From positions 1,990,765 to 2,054,764 of the forward strand of contig OX457031.1 in assembly GCA_949752745.1 (NCBI GenBank): 64,000 bases of DNA. Direction: 5' to 3'. The notes under the pieces are model-generated. The model did not search any database. It was not told the DNA's origin and saw nothing but the letters and a program-made list of their open reading frames with translations. This DNA is from Protula sp. h YS-2021. Taxonomy: Eukaryota; Annelida; Polychaeta; Sabellida; Serpulidae. This document shows, piece by piece, positions 11,701 through 24,879 of the stretch (its first letter is position 1; every line of letters begins with the position of its first letter). Made by a program: the position numbers and the translations under genes.

Positions 11701-14700
11701 TGTTTACTAGAAGTCCCTATTTTAAGAGATGTTTAGAATGAGAGCTTTCTTTAATGGAAGTTTTACCATTTTTGTTGTTTTTATAAAGGTGGACGCTTAT
11801 GGGTGTTTTAAATTTTGAATTCAATGACATCACCCAAGACATTTGCCTAACCTAGTCAATTGGAAAAGACCACCACTAAGAACTGGGTTCGAAACTAGAT
11901 GGTTTTTCAACCAAATGATTGGTCTGACCACTAAAATTGACCGGCCATTTTCTGCAGTAACATATCTTGCAAACCAACATGATGGACAGATCTGACTTTT
12001 CTATGAAAAGTAGTGGGAGGTGTGGCAACGATAAATAAATGTTTTTAGACGAAAACATAATATTTAAAAGATATATGACAAGGGCTGGGGGAAGGATTGG
12101 AGCCTTTCGACCACTCCGCTCTCTACATCTAGTCCCTGGTATTACATCATCAATGGTCATGACATATTTACGGGTGCTTTGGTTGGAATTTTAAGGTCTA
12201 CGCATCTGTTCAATTCAAAGGTCTACGCATCTGTTCAATTCAAAGGTCTACGCATCTGTTCAATTCAAAGGTCTACGCATCTGTTCAATTCAAAGGTCTA
12301 CGCATCTGTTCAATTCAAATTAACATCAATTCAAAAACTATCAAAGCAATAAATTTGATGGCGTTGTTATGAATGCCTTGTTTTGAATTTTATTGTTAAT
12401 GCAGATGTTCAATTCAACTCAGAATACAGTTTTATTCAGCTCAAGAAACGTAAGAGTTTGTAGATAATTTTACACAAAATCATTACGATCACACCTATTC
12501 TGTAACTGCCATTGATATTGTGATACGTCAGGATGGTGATGGGAAGGGGAGTTAGACCCTTATCATCACAGCCTTTTCTGGATATACCCCTGTTGGTGTG
12601 TCATGTACGTCAGGATGCGGATGGGGGAGAGGACTCAGACCCTTATAATCACCCCTTCTCTGTATCTATGCCTGTTGTCGTGTCATGTACGTCAGGTTGG
12701 TAATGGGGAAGAGAGTTAGACCTTAATCACCACAGCCTCTCTGTATCTATCTCTGTTGTCGTGTCATGTACCTTAGGATGCGGATGGGGGAGGGGAGTTA
12801 GACCTTTATCATCACATCCTTCTCTGCATCTACCCTTTATTATTGCGTTATGTACTCCAGGACGTTTTTACCTTCGCAGGAATTCCATTGTGCACGTAGC
12901 TGATCAATTTCTCATAAAGTTGCCCACTAGGTAAGAAATCAATATCTAATAGCATCACATATTTTGTTGCACAGAACGCCAAAGCGACATTGCGCAGGAA
13001 GTTCACTGGAAAATATATCTGAAAGATCAAAACACTTACTATAAATAACTCCCTCTGAGTTGTGTAGACTTGGCATAATATATGTTACCGCGCGTGTCCG
13101 AAAACAAAACGCTGAAAAGAACTCTGCTCCGTATTTGGTTTAAAAAGGCAGTATTATTTTCAACTCAGTACTCCGCGTTTGGGGTTGTTTAAAATAATCA
13201 TGGATAAGCATGGTAACATTTGGTTCGCTAGGACGTGGGGATTAAAGCATTAAACAGTTACTTCGCACGTGCCCCTGTGGCTAATTAAAGCATGGTAACC
13301 AGTTGTTTGGTGCATGCCCCTCTACCAACAGAGCATTCAGATGTGGGTAATTTAAGCATGGTAACCAAATGTTTCATGCGTGTTCCTCTACTAACAGAGC
13401 ATTCAGCCGTGGGTAATTTAAGCATGGCAACCAGTTGGGTCGCGCGTACCCCTCTACTAACAGAGCATACAGAAGTGGATAATTTAAGCATGGCAACCAG
13501 TTGGGTCGCACGTGCCCCTCTACTAACAGCATACAGAAGTGGATAATTTAAGCATGGTGGCCAGTTGGTTGGCGCGTACCCCTCTACAAACAGAGCATTC
13601 AGACGTCGGAAATTTAAACATTGCTGTTTCAAATCACAGATCACTAAAAATCAACCAGTGTCACGATCTATAACACAGAAATGCGGGAATTTAACCGTAG
13701 ACATGGCAATAGTAAATTAATATTAGAACTATTCTCTTGTTTGTCAGTGCTAATGCCTATATTAATATAGTCCTAAAATTCATCAAACAATTTTTGAACT
13801 CAGGTTTGTTTTAGGCATTAGTTTTTCTACACAATTCGCATCTGAAAAATTATAAAAATTTACAATTTAGTTGTTTCTTTCTGCGAAACCATTTCAAGTT
13901 TGACATTTAAAACGCCGGTGCCAAAAAGGTTTTATGTAAAAACATGAAATTTTCTGATTTTTTAAACTTTTTTTTAAAAGGCTTTTGATATACTATGAAT
14001 GTATTGAATAAGCTAACGCATTGTGCCGTCAGTGTGTGTTATTTTATATAAAATCAATACGATTACCAATATCACATTACAGCGAATTATCAATATCGAT
14101 ATGGAATCGCAGCGGCATAGTGGCATTAATATGAAAAGCAGCGAAATAGGAATATCAACACAGAATATCAATTTATTGAATAAAGCTAACACCTGGCGCC
14201 ATTACTGCATGGTACTTCATATAAAAGCAGTTTCATTTTCAATATCAAATCATATCAGGAAATATCAATGACAGTATAAAATGTCCGTATCAAATTGCAG
14301 ATAAATGCGTTGTCTACGAATTTAGCCAAGGAGATATACATACACCTTTCTTTACGACGATGTGATATCTAATATTTGCTCGGTGACGCAGCAAAAGGTG
14401 TTGTTTCACACAAAATAGATCCGCCATGGATGAGTACACTGCTATTGATATAGGACCTGCAGTGAATCAAGAGGCTGTATCACAAAAATAAAACTGCATA
14501 TATTTGAGTTCCTTCTTAAAAACTTTTGTATAGCTTTTGTGTCATTGAAAACGCAGGCTTAATCAAGGCTGGCTCGTTGCAATAAAATAAAAAGTTTAAA
14601 AATATAATTTTACGAGAAATCAGATCTATTTCGTGCCCATTTATCATATATGTTAAATACATGCATCTGAAAACACAAACTTAAAATAAATTGAAATGAC

Positions 14701-15901
14701 CTGTCCAGGATTTTATGACGTCATCCAACATTCCAATACGATCCAGATTAAGTGTAGAATATAAGGTAACGTCATTAACTTTGTGATCAGCCGTGACGTA
14801 TAAACCAGTAACGTCATTCATAACCGTGTAGTTGTACTGGGTTTCCCGCCAATAAGTAGAGCAAGTTTTTGGCACAGGGAATGTACTTATATTGTCACGT
14901 TTTTGAAAAGTACCTAAATAAAACGAGTACTGGATTAAGTACTTAGTGCTTTTTGCTTAATTTTATAAGCCACTTCGCACTTTCGGATCTTTCCGGTGGA
15001 GGTGTTGTTTCGACTGAAAATGTTGGCGGTTAAATTATAAAGAAATGATAGGGGAAAAATATCAAAATGCTAATTTTCTTTTAACATGCACACTTTCAAA
15101 TTTATAGAGCCATCATATGATCTGTTAAAATCTATTTTACATATTATTCAGTCTTTTTAATAACTAGCATGTGAATATGTTTCTGGCAAAATGGAATTTT
15201 GTTAATTTTTGGAGTTTTTTCCTATCATTTCAAAAACTTTTCGGCATAAAGTCAAAGTACGAATTGGCTTATTCGCACAAAAGAATTATTCCCGCCTATG
15301 GAAGTATCATTTAGGAATGAACAACTTGTTTTAAAGTGATATTTAAATATCACAATTTGGCTTTAACTAACTGCTCTAAAGGCTTTGAAACATCAACAAA
15401 TAAAGCTCTATGATACAACAAAGTCCCAATGAAAGAGAACTTTTGTATCAGAGATTTTGAACTGGAAGCTCGAAAAAACATTGCATTTAATTGAAATAAA
15501 AATGATGACCATATCATTTTTATGCACAATGTAGTTAAATGCTGAATACTTTTGATAGTGTGATTTGTGTTCTTTTAAATTTTTATCATGAAAATAAGCT
15601 TTGCAAATCTCACACCTAACAAGAGGTCCTTTAAAATTTCCTTTGGGACAGATAACCAGACAACAAATATGTTTTATGAGGAAGATATAAAATAAATTTA
15701 TTCAAAGAAAAAAATAATTTTAAAAAATAAATAAATTAAAAATGGTTTCAAATACTCACACGGATAAGGAGTTAAATTTAGCGTGCTTTTCTGTGATTTT
15801 ATCTTTCTATGTATAGTACTCTCTTTTTGAGTTAGTATCCAAATCCATATTACTGGAATTATTGATATCAAAACAAACACATTAAAGTTTCGCCTGTTCA
15901 T
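8737..15901 (-). CDS. GT49-family glycosyltransferase (B4GAT1/LARGE-like), six exons located
   Basis: Exons, 5' to 3': 15760-15901, 14701-14913, 14344-14456, 12872-13018, 11020-11132, 8737-8826. All have AG/GT boundaries, and phases match across the first five. Exon 1 gives a short basic N-terminus and a hydrophobic signal anchor (about residues 8-24), typical of a type II Golgi protein. Exon 2 carries NDVTLYSTLNLDRIGMLDD; exon 3 PISIAVYSS and RYHIVVKKG; exon 4 FPVNFLRNVA and the DxD motif in LLDIDFLP; exon 5 AAIVPAFEFL; the last VVLPDVFVIHRPH. These fall in the order expected of the GT49 fold. The family transfers glucuronic acid in matriglycan-type synthesis; substrate here is unknown. Between exon 5 (phase 2) and the last exon, the segment that usually holds the GFGWNK-like motif was not found, and the stop codon is not located. 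The gene may be diverged, broken or only partly seen. Confidence 0.82.
10574..10739. mobile_element. MITE-like hairpin with about 45-bp inverted arms
   Basis: The left arm begins TGTGTTATAATGGGGATAG and contains GTGCTTTGTACTGG. The right arm, read in reverse complement, begins TGTGTTATAGGGATAGATC and contains GTGCTTTGTATGGG. No transposase is present. It sits in the GT49 intron interval where an exon was expected. A target-site duplication is not clear. Confidence 0.6.
12193..12320. repeat. 25-bp minisatellite, five copies
   Basis: The unit AAGGTCTACGCATCTGTTCA plus ATTCA is repeated five times almost without change, inside a GT49 intron. The uniformity points to recent expansion. Confidence 0.95.
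12515..12860. repeat. 82-bp minisatellite, about four copies
   Basis: The GTCAGGATG(C)GGATGGGG word recurs at about 12531, 12613, 12695 and 12776 (82, 82, 81 bp). It ends directly beside the 3' end of the DxD-motif exon of the GT49 gene. Confidence 0.9.
13262..13625. repeat. 66-bp minisatellite
   Basis: AAGCATGG recurs at 13288, 13354 and 13420 and onward, with CCCCTCTACTAACAGAGCAT in each unit. It lies in a GT49 intron. Open frames on both strands here are repeat translations. Confidence 0.9.
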
Positions 15902-18900
15902 GTTGACTAAATAGATAATCTGATTGTTACTTTCAATCACATTTAATTACTTAATTTTATAGTGTTTGTGTTGCAATTGTCCTATATAATTCCAGAATGA
16001 AAATGCAATATCGTTCATTTTAATATAAAGAGCACATGTTTTCTGTTCGTTAGATTACATGCGCGTCTTTAATTAATTATTTTATCAATACAACAGACAT
16101 TCCAAACAAACATAACAAAATAGAATCAGAAAACATTCTTTGACATTAAGTGGTTGTGAATTGTTTGATATTGATTTTGTATATCGTGTTCCTCTTTTTC
16201 TCTTAGTTTAGATTTCTTGGGATCGATTTCCACCAGATTCCAAAGATTCAAACTTTTGAATAATATAGAAGCTCATGGCTGATCAGTAAAACAGCATGGA
16301 CCCCAACGGCAGATCCCCAGAATAATATGAATGCTCACGGCAGATCCCTAGAATATTATGGATGCTCACGGCAGATAAGTAGATTGTCATGAACGCCCAC
16401 GGAAGGTCATTAGAACAACATAGATGCCCAAGGCAGATCATTAGCATGACATGGATGCTCACGGCAGATTACTTAAATAGCATGGGAGATCAGCAAAATA
16501 TCTACTAGGATCACAACATATCACCATGAATGTTTTAGAATGATTAGCACGTCATACTCATTTTTATTAGAGAGTTGCGTGAATCATATTACTAACCCCT
16601 AAAAAAGGGATGGAGGGATAAGGTGTTTTCACGAAGCATAAACAGGTGTAAGACTAACCCTTACTTAATTAGTTTGGCGAGAAAGCGTCTCTTGTCTCTT
16701 ATTTATGACACATTTATAATGAATGTGATTGGTTGTCAAAGGAACCTTGTAGACTACAATTTTATGCATAATTGTGTTAATAAGCGGGTGCATTTTGAGC
16801 GTTTCGACCGCATTAGGTTGAGATAAACAGATAAAAAAATGACAGTGAAAAAAACATGAAAAAGCTGAGTTCTGTGTAACTAATATATTCACAAGCAGGC
16901 TATCAAGGGGAATGCTGATGTGCAAAATAATACTAAAATCTCAGATGGTGGCTTATTAAATGAGGTAGCTGTTTTTCAGTCTCAATAAATTTGCAGTCGA
17001 AAAGGCACCTCTACTGAGAAATTTTTAGAAGAACTTACTGAACTTATTTATTGGATTTGGAGAGTTCTATTTGTTTCCCGAGAGAATTATTAGACAGCTG
17101 TTTATAGATGAACTTACTCGAGATGTTTTTTTATGTCCGCAGAAGCTTATTATTATGTTAGCTGTTCAGGTGAGTTTGGTTAATACAACCACTGCTTTGA
17201 ATGTCTCGATTCCCTTTCCAACTAAGATGAGACATATTGAAATCTACACCCATTTAGCAAATATTGACACTAGAACCAGTCGAATTGATTTGAACTCTCA
17301 TATTTCTATGTTGCAAATTCTATTAGACTTAAGAGTAATCAAATTCGTACTTGTTGCACTATCTGATGGAGGTGTCGTTCAGACTGCCAATTTATTCAGA
17401 TAAACTATAAAGAGTTGATAAAGAAAACACATCCAAATTTTAACATCTTTCAATAATCAATGAAAGCGTGAACATTATAAACTAGTTCACGTATTACTTT
17501 ACCGCTCTTACAACTTCCTTTTAAATATGTTTCTAATAAAATATATTGTTGCTATTATTTCCTAGAAACGTTTTTCTATCTAATTTCATGATAAAGAAAA
17601 CATATCAAAGTTCCACAGCTTTTAGATTTAATAAGCCAAGGCATGGACTTTTAAAAACTAGGTTGCGTATTATTCTGCCACATGCTTTTAAATATATTTC
17701 TAATAAAATATAGTGTTGCTATTTTTTTCTATAATAGTTTTCATAAACGTTTATCCTAACCCAATATAATCGACATGAGAAAACTTTTTGGCAAAATTAG
17801 AAGTACGGCTCCGATTATTTTCATTACTTATAGTTAACTGAATTCAGACTAAGGACCAAACTTGTATGAATGCTGTGTAAATTACTGCATTGAATGATGT
17901 CTAGTATACTGTGGTATCAAGTGCACCAATCACACCCTTGAATACTAAAATACAGCCAATTGTTTTTTTATGTGTATTCGATTTAAAACCTTCATTCACA
18001 TCGTATTAATAAGGTATATAGTATGAGTAAATGTGTACATTAGCCAGTAGATAAATATATAAATGTATTTCAATGTTAAGTAGTGAGGATCAGTGTGTTT
18101 GCTGTGGATTAAGGCAAGGTTTTGGGTCGGATCCGATGCTACGATCAATTTTAAGAAGTGAGGATCAGTGTGTATGCTGTTGATTAAGGTAAGTTTTTGG
18201 GTCGGATCCGAGGCTACGATCAATTTGCAGAGGTAATAATATGGGGTTGCAAATTTAAATGGGAAATCTAAACTTAACCTTTAACAAATATGTGTAACTG
18301 TATCAATTTGTTTGCCTCTAGGTACTTACGATGCAGCTAATAACACTTGGGAATTTAATCATAGTTTAATGTAGTATATGAAAGTGTCTGGCTAATTCCT
18401 TTCTTTTTCTGCACCAGCTTGTCTGTCGGACTAGTCTGAGATGGTTAATGGTAGTTTTACTGTATGTGATTTTGTCTCCCCATGTTTCATTTCTCTGTCA
18501 ATAGCAAAAATTGATGTTTACTTCGGCCTAGTTTCTACGTTGGTCTTACTGCAGCTATGAGGTATCAGCATTCAAAAACTAATCAAGTAATGCGTAATTT
18601 TATTCATTGCATTGAACCATGTGTTGTAACCAGTGTACAGAATTTAATGTTTACGCAAAATCTCCAAATTTACTTGGATTCCTTGTGATTATTTTCCTAA
18701 ATAGCGAATTACTAAGCACAATTTCAATATCTTTACATTCTTTACTGATAAACATTAACTGATATTTGTAGTTTATACAAAGGGATAAAGGAGGAAGGCG
18801 GATTTTATACATTCATTGTTACGTTTATCTTAAACTTACACAACTGGCTTAAGCATATTTTTTATGCAAGAATGTAAATAAATAATATTTAAATAAATAA

Positions 18901-19250
18901 CATATAAGTATTAAGATAAATAGTGAGCCAAATAATATCTAGAATATAATGAAGAATCTCTAAAAATTATACAGAAATTATACATTTATTTTTCTTTTTT
19001 TTCTCTGTTGTTTGCTTGTTATTTCTCTGAATATACAATTTATTCAAATTAGTGCACAGACTGCCAGTAGTCTTTCTCTTATAATACTGATAGCCATTCA
19101 AATCAAGGAATTATTTTTTATCAGAACAGTTTTTATTTGCTTACTTCACTTATCAATATTAACTGAATCATATCAGACAAGTACAAATATTAAAAAAATA
19201 CAGATTTTCAAAAGAAATGCTTTCAAAAACAGTGGTCGTAGTTTTCGTCG
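15631..19250. repeat. Tandem segmental duplication, copy A
   Basis: About 3.6 kb, similar almost throughout to 19251-23250. It starts near TTTAAAATTTCCTTT and includes exon 1 of the GT49 gene, a roughly 30-bp minisatellite (16285-16480, ATGGATGCTCACGGCAGAT words), and the doubled GAGGATCAGTGTGT block near 18087 and 18160. Apart from exon 1 no exon is called; open frames such as 17071-17403 are disrupted or unaligned in the other copy. Confidence 0.92.
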
Positions 19251-19380
19251 TTTTAAAATTTCCTTTATGTCAGTTAACTAGACAATAAATATGTTTTATG
19301 AGGAAGATATAAAATAAATTTATTCAAAGAAAAAAATAATTCAAAATATAAATAAATTAAAAATGGTTTCAAATACTCAC

Positions 19381-19522
19381 ACGGATAAGGAGTTAAATTT
19401 AGCGTGCTTTTCTGTGATTTTATCTTTCTATTTATAGTACTCTCTTTTTGAGTTAGTATCCAAATCCATATTACTGGTATTGTTGATATCAAAACAAACA
19501 CATTAAAGTTTTGCTTGTTCAT
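19381..19522 (-). CDS. Duplicate first exon of the GT49 glycosyltransferase
   Basis: Same length (142 bp: 47 codons plus one base) and same GTGAGT donor as the exon at 15760-15901. There are only about four amino-acid differences (R3K, R4Q, I14T, H31N), none in the hydrophobic anchor except I14T. No further GT49 exons follow in copy B. It could act as an alternative upstream first exon spliced to 14913, or be a dead duplicate. Sequence alone cannot decide. Confidence 0.55.
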
Positions 19523-22428
19523 GTTGATTAATTAGATCATCTGATTGTTACTTTCAATCACATTTAATTACATAATTTTATAGTGTTTGTGTTACAATTG
19601 TTCCGTATGATTCCAGAATGAAAATGCAATATCATTCATTTTAATATAAAGAGCATTTGTTTTCTGATCGTTAGATAACATGCACGTCTTCAGTTAATGA
19701 TTTTATCAATACAACAGACATTCCAAACAAACATAACAAAATAAAATCAGAAAACAGCCTTTGCCATTAAGTGATTGAGAATTGTTTGATATTGATATTT
19801 TATATTGTACTCCTTCGTTCCCTTAGTTTACATTTCTTGGGATACATTCCCACCAGATTCCAAAGATTCAAACTTTGCGTAATTAATGAATAATATAGAA
19901 GCTGATGGCTGATCACTAAAATAGTATGGACCCCAACGGCAGATCCCTAGAATAACGGATGCTCACGGCAGATCCCTAGAATAATATGGATGCTCACGGC
20001 AGATTAGTAGAATGTCATGAACGCCCACGAAAGGCCATTAGAACAACATAGATGCCCAAGGCAGATCACTAACATGGATGCTCACGGTAGATCACTGGAA
20101 TAACATGGACGCCAACGGTAGATCACTAGTATAACATGGATGCTCACGGCTGAATATTAAAATAGCATGGAAGATCAGCAAAATACCTTCTAGGATCACA
20201 ACATTTTACCATGAACGTTTTAGGATGATTAGCACGTCATATTTATTTTTATTAGTTGCGTTAATCATATTACTAACCCCTCAAAAGAAAGGGATGGAGG
20301 GATAAGGTGTTTTCTAGAAGCATAAACAGCTGTAGGACTAACCCTTAGTTAATCAGTGTGGCGCTAGAGTGTCTCTTATCTCTTATCTATGACACATTTA
20401 GAATGAATGTGATTGGTTGTCAAAGAAACCTTGTGCATAATCGTGTTAATATAAGCGAGTGCGTTTTGAACGTTTCGATTGCATTAGGTTGGGATAAATA
20501 AATAAATAAATAAATACATAACGAAATGGCAGCGAAAAACATGAAAAAGCTCATTTCCGTGTACCTAATATATTCACAAGTAGGCTTTCAAGGGGAGTGC
20601 TTATGTCCAAAATATATTAAAATCCCATATGGTGGGTTATTAAATGAGGCAGCTTTTTTTCAGTCTCAGTAAATGTGCAGTCGAAACGGCACCTCTGTCG
20701 AAAAGTTTTCAGATGAACTTACTAAACTTATTTATTGACTTTCGAGAGGTCTTATCGTTTCCAGAGAGCTTGTTAGGCAATAATTGTTTCTGCTTTCTGA
20801 CTCAATAAATTTGCAATCAAACGGCATCTCTATCGAGAAGTTTTTAGTAGAAGTTACTGAACTAATTTACTGGCTTTGGAGAGTTCTATATGTTTCCGGA
20901 GAGCATCATTAGGCAGCTGCTTTTTTCTTCTCAATCGCAATAAATTTGCAGTCGAAACGGCACGTCTTTCGAAAAGTGTTTAGATGAGCTTACTCGAGAT
21001 GTTTATTTGTTTCCGGAGAAGCTTATTATTATGTTAGTTTTTAGGAGAGTTTGGTTAATACAACCACTGCTTTGAAAGTCTCAATTCCCTTTCCAACTAA
21101 AATGAGACATATTGAAATCTATACCCATTTAGCAAATATTGACACGTAAACCAGAAGTGCCTGCACTAAAAGCCCTAAGTAAAACCAGTTGCTAATTAGA
21201 CTAGCCTAAAATTAAGTCATGTTCATAACGTTCACTTTCTCTAAGTCCCATTTTTGTTCGGTTACATTCTAGAGAAAAAAGAAAGAGCACCCAAAGGTGG
21301 TCTTATTTCTGGGGTTTTTGTGTACTCAGTTAGCTATTTCCGTTTCTATTACAGTCTGTTTTAACGGTTTAAAAACTAATCGATCACACTGCAAATAGAA
21401 TTAAAGATAATAATCGAAGGATTGATTTGAATTCTCGTATTTTTATTAGACTTAAGAGTCATCAAATTCGTACTTGCTGAACTTCTTGATGGAGGTGTCG
21501 TTCACACTGCCAATTTATTCAGATCAAGACGTGATAAAGGAAACGCATCCAAATTTTAACAGCTTTCAATAATAAATGAAAGCGTGAACAGTATAAACTA
21601 GTTTACGTATTACTTTACCGTTCTTACAACTTCCTTTTAAATGTTTTTCTAATAAAATATATTGTTGCTATTGTTTTCTAGAAAAGTTTTCTCTATAATT
21701 TCATGATAAAGAAAGCACATCAAAGTTTCTAGATTTAATAAGCCAAAGCATGAGCTTTTAAAAAACTAGGTTGCGTATTATTCTACCCTTTTGAAAACAT
21801 CATTTTAAATTTATTTCTAATAAAATATAGTGTTGCTATTTTTTCTATAATAGTTTTCTTATCATGTCATTACACGTTTATCCAAACCAAATATAGTCGA
21901 CATGAGAAAACTTTCTTATTTTTGATAATTACAGTTAACTGAATTCAGACTAAGGACCAAACCTGTATGAATGCTGTGTAAATTACTGCATTGAATGATG
22001 TCTAGTATACTGTGGTATCAGGTACACCAATGGCACCCTTGAATACTAAAAAATACCAACTGTTTATTTATGTGCATTCGATTAAAAAATCCATTTACAT
22101 CGTATAAATAAGGTATATAGTATGAGTAATGTGTACATTAGCCAGTAGATAAATATACAAGTATATTTCAATTTTAAGTAGTGAGGATCAGTGCGTTTTT
22201 GGGTCGGATCCGATACTACGATCAATTTGCAAAGGTAATAATATGGGGTTGCAAATTTAAATAGGAAGTCTAAACTCAGCCTTTAACAAATATATATAAC
22301 TGTATCATTTTTTTTGCCTCTAGGTACTTATGGTGCAGTTTATTACACTTGGGAATTTAATCATAGTTTAATGTAGTATACCAAAGTGTCTGTGTAATTC
22401 CTTTCTTTTTTTGCACCAGCTTGTTTCT

Positions 22429-22749
22429 CGAACTAGTTTGAGATGGTTAATGGTAGTTTTGCTGTATGTGATTTTGTTTCATTTCTCTGTCGATAGAAAA
22501 ATTGATGTTTACCTCGTTTATCGAAATCGGTCTAGTTTCCAAGTTGGTCTTACTGCAGCTGTGACGTATCAGCATTCAAAAACTAATCAAGTAATGCGTA
22601 ATTTTATTCATTGCATTGAGCCATATGTTGTAATCAGTGTACAGAATTTAATGTTTACGCATAATCTCCAAATCTTGGATTCCTTGGGATTATTTTCCTT
22701 AATATCGAATTATCAAGAACAATTTCAATATCTTTACATTCTTTACTGA
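22429..22749 (+). other. Open frame in copy B, unrecognised
   Basis: An acceptor-like CTTTTTTTGCACCAG precedes a frame of about 107 codons. It encodes a hydrophobic stretch (WLMVVLLYVILF), then VGLTAAVTYQH. In copy A the same region (from about 18418) is broken by stops and small indels. No family recognised; it may be a decayed mobile-element gene or chance. Confidence 0.15.
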
Positions 22750-23399
22750 TGAAATTAACTGATATTTGTAGTTTATACAAAGGGGTAAAGGAAGAGGGCG
22801 GATTTTATACATTGATTGTTACGGTTATCTTAAACTTACACAACTGGCTTAAATATATTTTCGATGCAAGAATTTAAATAAATAATATTTAAATAAATAA
22901 CATATAAATATTAAGATAAATAGTGAGCCAAATAATATCTAGAATATAATAAGAAATCTCTAAAAACTATACAGAAATCATACATTTATTTTTCTTTCTG
23001 TTTTCTCTGTTGTTTGCTTGTTATTTCTCTGAATATACACTTTATTCAAATTAGTACACAAACTGCCAGTCCCCTTTTCCCGATAATACTGATAACCATT
23101 CAAATCAAGGGATTATTTTTTATCAGAACAGTTTTTATTTGTTTAGTTCACTTATCAATATTAGCTGAATCATATGAGACAAGTTCAAATATAAAAAATA
23201 CAAATTTCAAAAGAAACGCTGCTTTCGAAAACATTGTTCGTAGTTTTCGCAATTGTTTAAAGAGCCATGCATGAGAAAAACTTAGTGCTGTTTATCCCAA
23301 CTAATCTTGGTCGATGATTACGGCGTAATTTCACAAAAAAACTGATGATGTTTAGTGAAGCATTCCTACAGCGTGTATAAAAAATGCAAACCTTATACT

Positions 23400-23640
23400 T
23401 TATGCATGAGTTTACGGCTTGATCGCCGTGGATAAGATTGATAGTCATGGATAAGGTTAGTTGCTGTGAATAAGCTTGGTTGCCATTGATATATCTATGA
23501 TGTATAAGGTGACAATTACGATAAGCTGTGCGCTTGAGTCTACGGGATCGTTAATCTGGATGAGATTGAAAGCCATGGATAATGTTGGTTGCCATGAACA
23601 AGCTTGGTTGCCCTGGATACGCACATGATGGCCCTAACGA
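23400..23640. repeat. Degenerate 19-bp repeat
   Basis: Words of the form GGATAAGATTGATAGTCAT and GGATAAGGTTAGTTGC recur through this stretch. Confidence 0.6.
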
Positions 23641-23649
23641 TCAGCTGTA

Positions 23650-24490
23650 TATCGTATTTTACAACCTTCTAAAATTTCGACATAAAGCCAATACTTTTTA
23701 TTCGTATACTTTATTTTAATTACAACACTTCATTCCAGAAACTAAAAACTTCTTGTACTGTGTTATACCAAAAGTACTGACAATATGAGAAAATACAGTG
23801 AGGTCTTATAAACGTAATTAATGCATAGTCGACGTCACATGAGGACGTCTTGGTGCCTGCCGCATGCTGCCAAGATTAATGATTTTATAACCGTATAACT
23901 TCTTTACGGTTTGCTTAGTTTCAATTAGATCTTAATAATTTGCGTGACAGGATCTAATATTGAATTTCTGGCCTTTGTTAATACGACATGGATCAAAGAT
24001 TTCATAATCAATAATTTCATATTCCAACAAGCAATAACAAAGGAAAGCAGTTTTCATTTCCCTCAACCCCTTCTCACCTCTCTCCACCAAGTGCACAAAA
24101 TCCAGTTTAGCGTTCGCTTGAAGATCTTGAGGTCCCGAAAGGTAAGTTTCCATTGTTTCAGATAAGCAAATGGAGTGACTTTGGATCCGAACACGGAATT
24201 CAAGGTTAACAGCTACTGAATCTTGGCTATTACTTAAAACTACACTAAACTTTTATCAAAATCTGGTAATATTGATAATCAAGTCATATACAAAATGTAG
24301 CTTTTTAAGATGCAGAATAAAACTTAAAATCTGCTGATTTTTATGAGAGAATATTGTCTTGGTGTTGTATTCGTAATCTGTATGGTCCGAAACGACTGCT
24401 GCTTGTATTGATCTGGCAAATTCTAGTGTCAATTTTACTTCAGTTTCGAGAAAAAGTAAAAAAATAGGAAAACACATACTTTTAAGATTA
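23650..24490. other. No gene seen
   Basis: AT-rich, with open frames on both strands that lack splice or family support. Confidence 0.4.
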
Positions 24491-24494
24491 ATAC

Positions 24495-24648
24495 CTTCAT
24501 TCTTTGTATTTTTTTATTTTTCAAAAAAAAATCAAATGCATTTTTAAGCGATTGACTTTGTGCTGCATTTGTTTTTTCAAACATATCCTTGACCTCTGTC
24601 AAATTTGCAAACCGGAATCGGGGAAGGGTCATAATGAAATTTTCTGTC
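24495..24648 (-). CDS. Candidate exon, weakly like Crypton/ZMYM-type N-terminal domain
   Basis: On the minus strand an acceptor (CCAGTTACAG) opens a 51-codon frame ending at a GTATTA donor. The peptide contains PRFRFANLTEVKDMFEK and NAFDFFLKNKKI. The pattern of an initial RF, then LTE, then a helix ending FFLKNK recalls the N-terminal domain of Crypton-derived proteins. This is a by-eye resemblance. No partner exon was identified. Confidence 0.25.
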
Positions 24649-24879
24649 CTGTAACTGGGATAAATGTAAACACATCTTTACAATCTAAAGAGGGGCCTTC
24701 TCAGTGAAGCCAGCATTAACAAGAAGTTGGGTTTAATCTCTGTATTAGGGGGACATTTGTTTGTTCATTTGAGAGTTTCAGAAATGTCCATAAACATTTA
24801 CGTTTCCAGGGGAAATCCCTTGCAGATGATTGGTTGATCTGTAGTCAGCGGGGTTGGCAGGGTACAGGGGATCAGAGTT

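Larger units (their letters stand above)
19251..23250. repeat. Tandem segmental duplication, copy B
   Basis: About 4.0 kb, directly following copy A in the same orientation. It differs by an internal repeat of the GTCGAAACGGCAC block (20690-21000) and a roughly 260-bp insertion near 21147-21405. The minisatellite lies at 19925-20165. Offsets grow from about 3620 bp at the left end to about 4002 bp at the right end, which fits those insertions. Confidence 0.92.

Noticed and set aside
17071..17403. Copia-type RNase H, from the KMRHIEIYTHL resemblance
   Set aside because: Only a short motif resembles the family; catalytic context and the rest of the polyprotein are missing, and the frame is broken in copy B.
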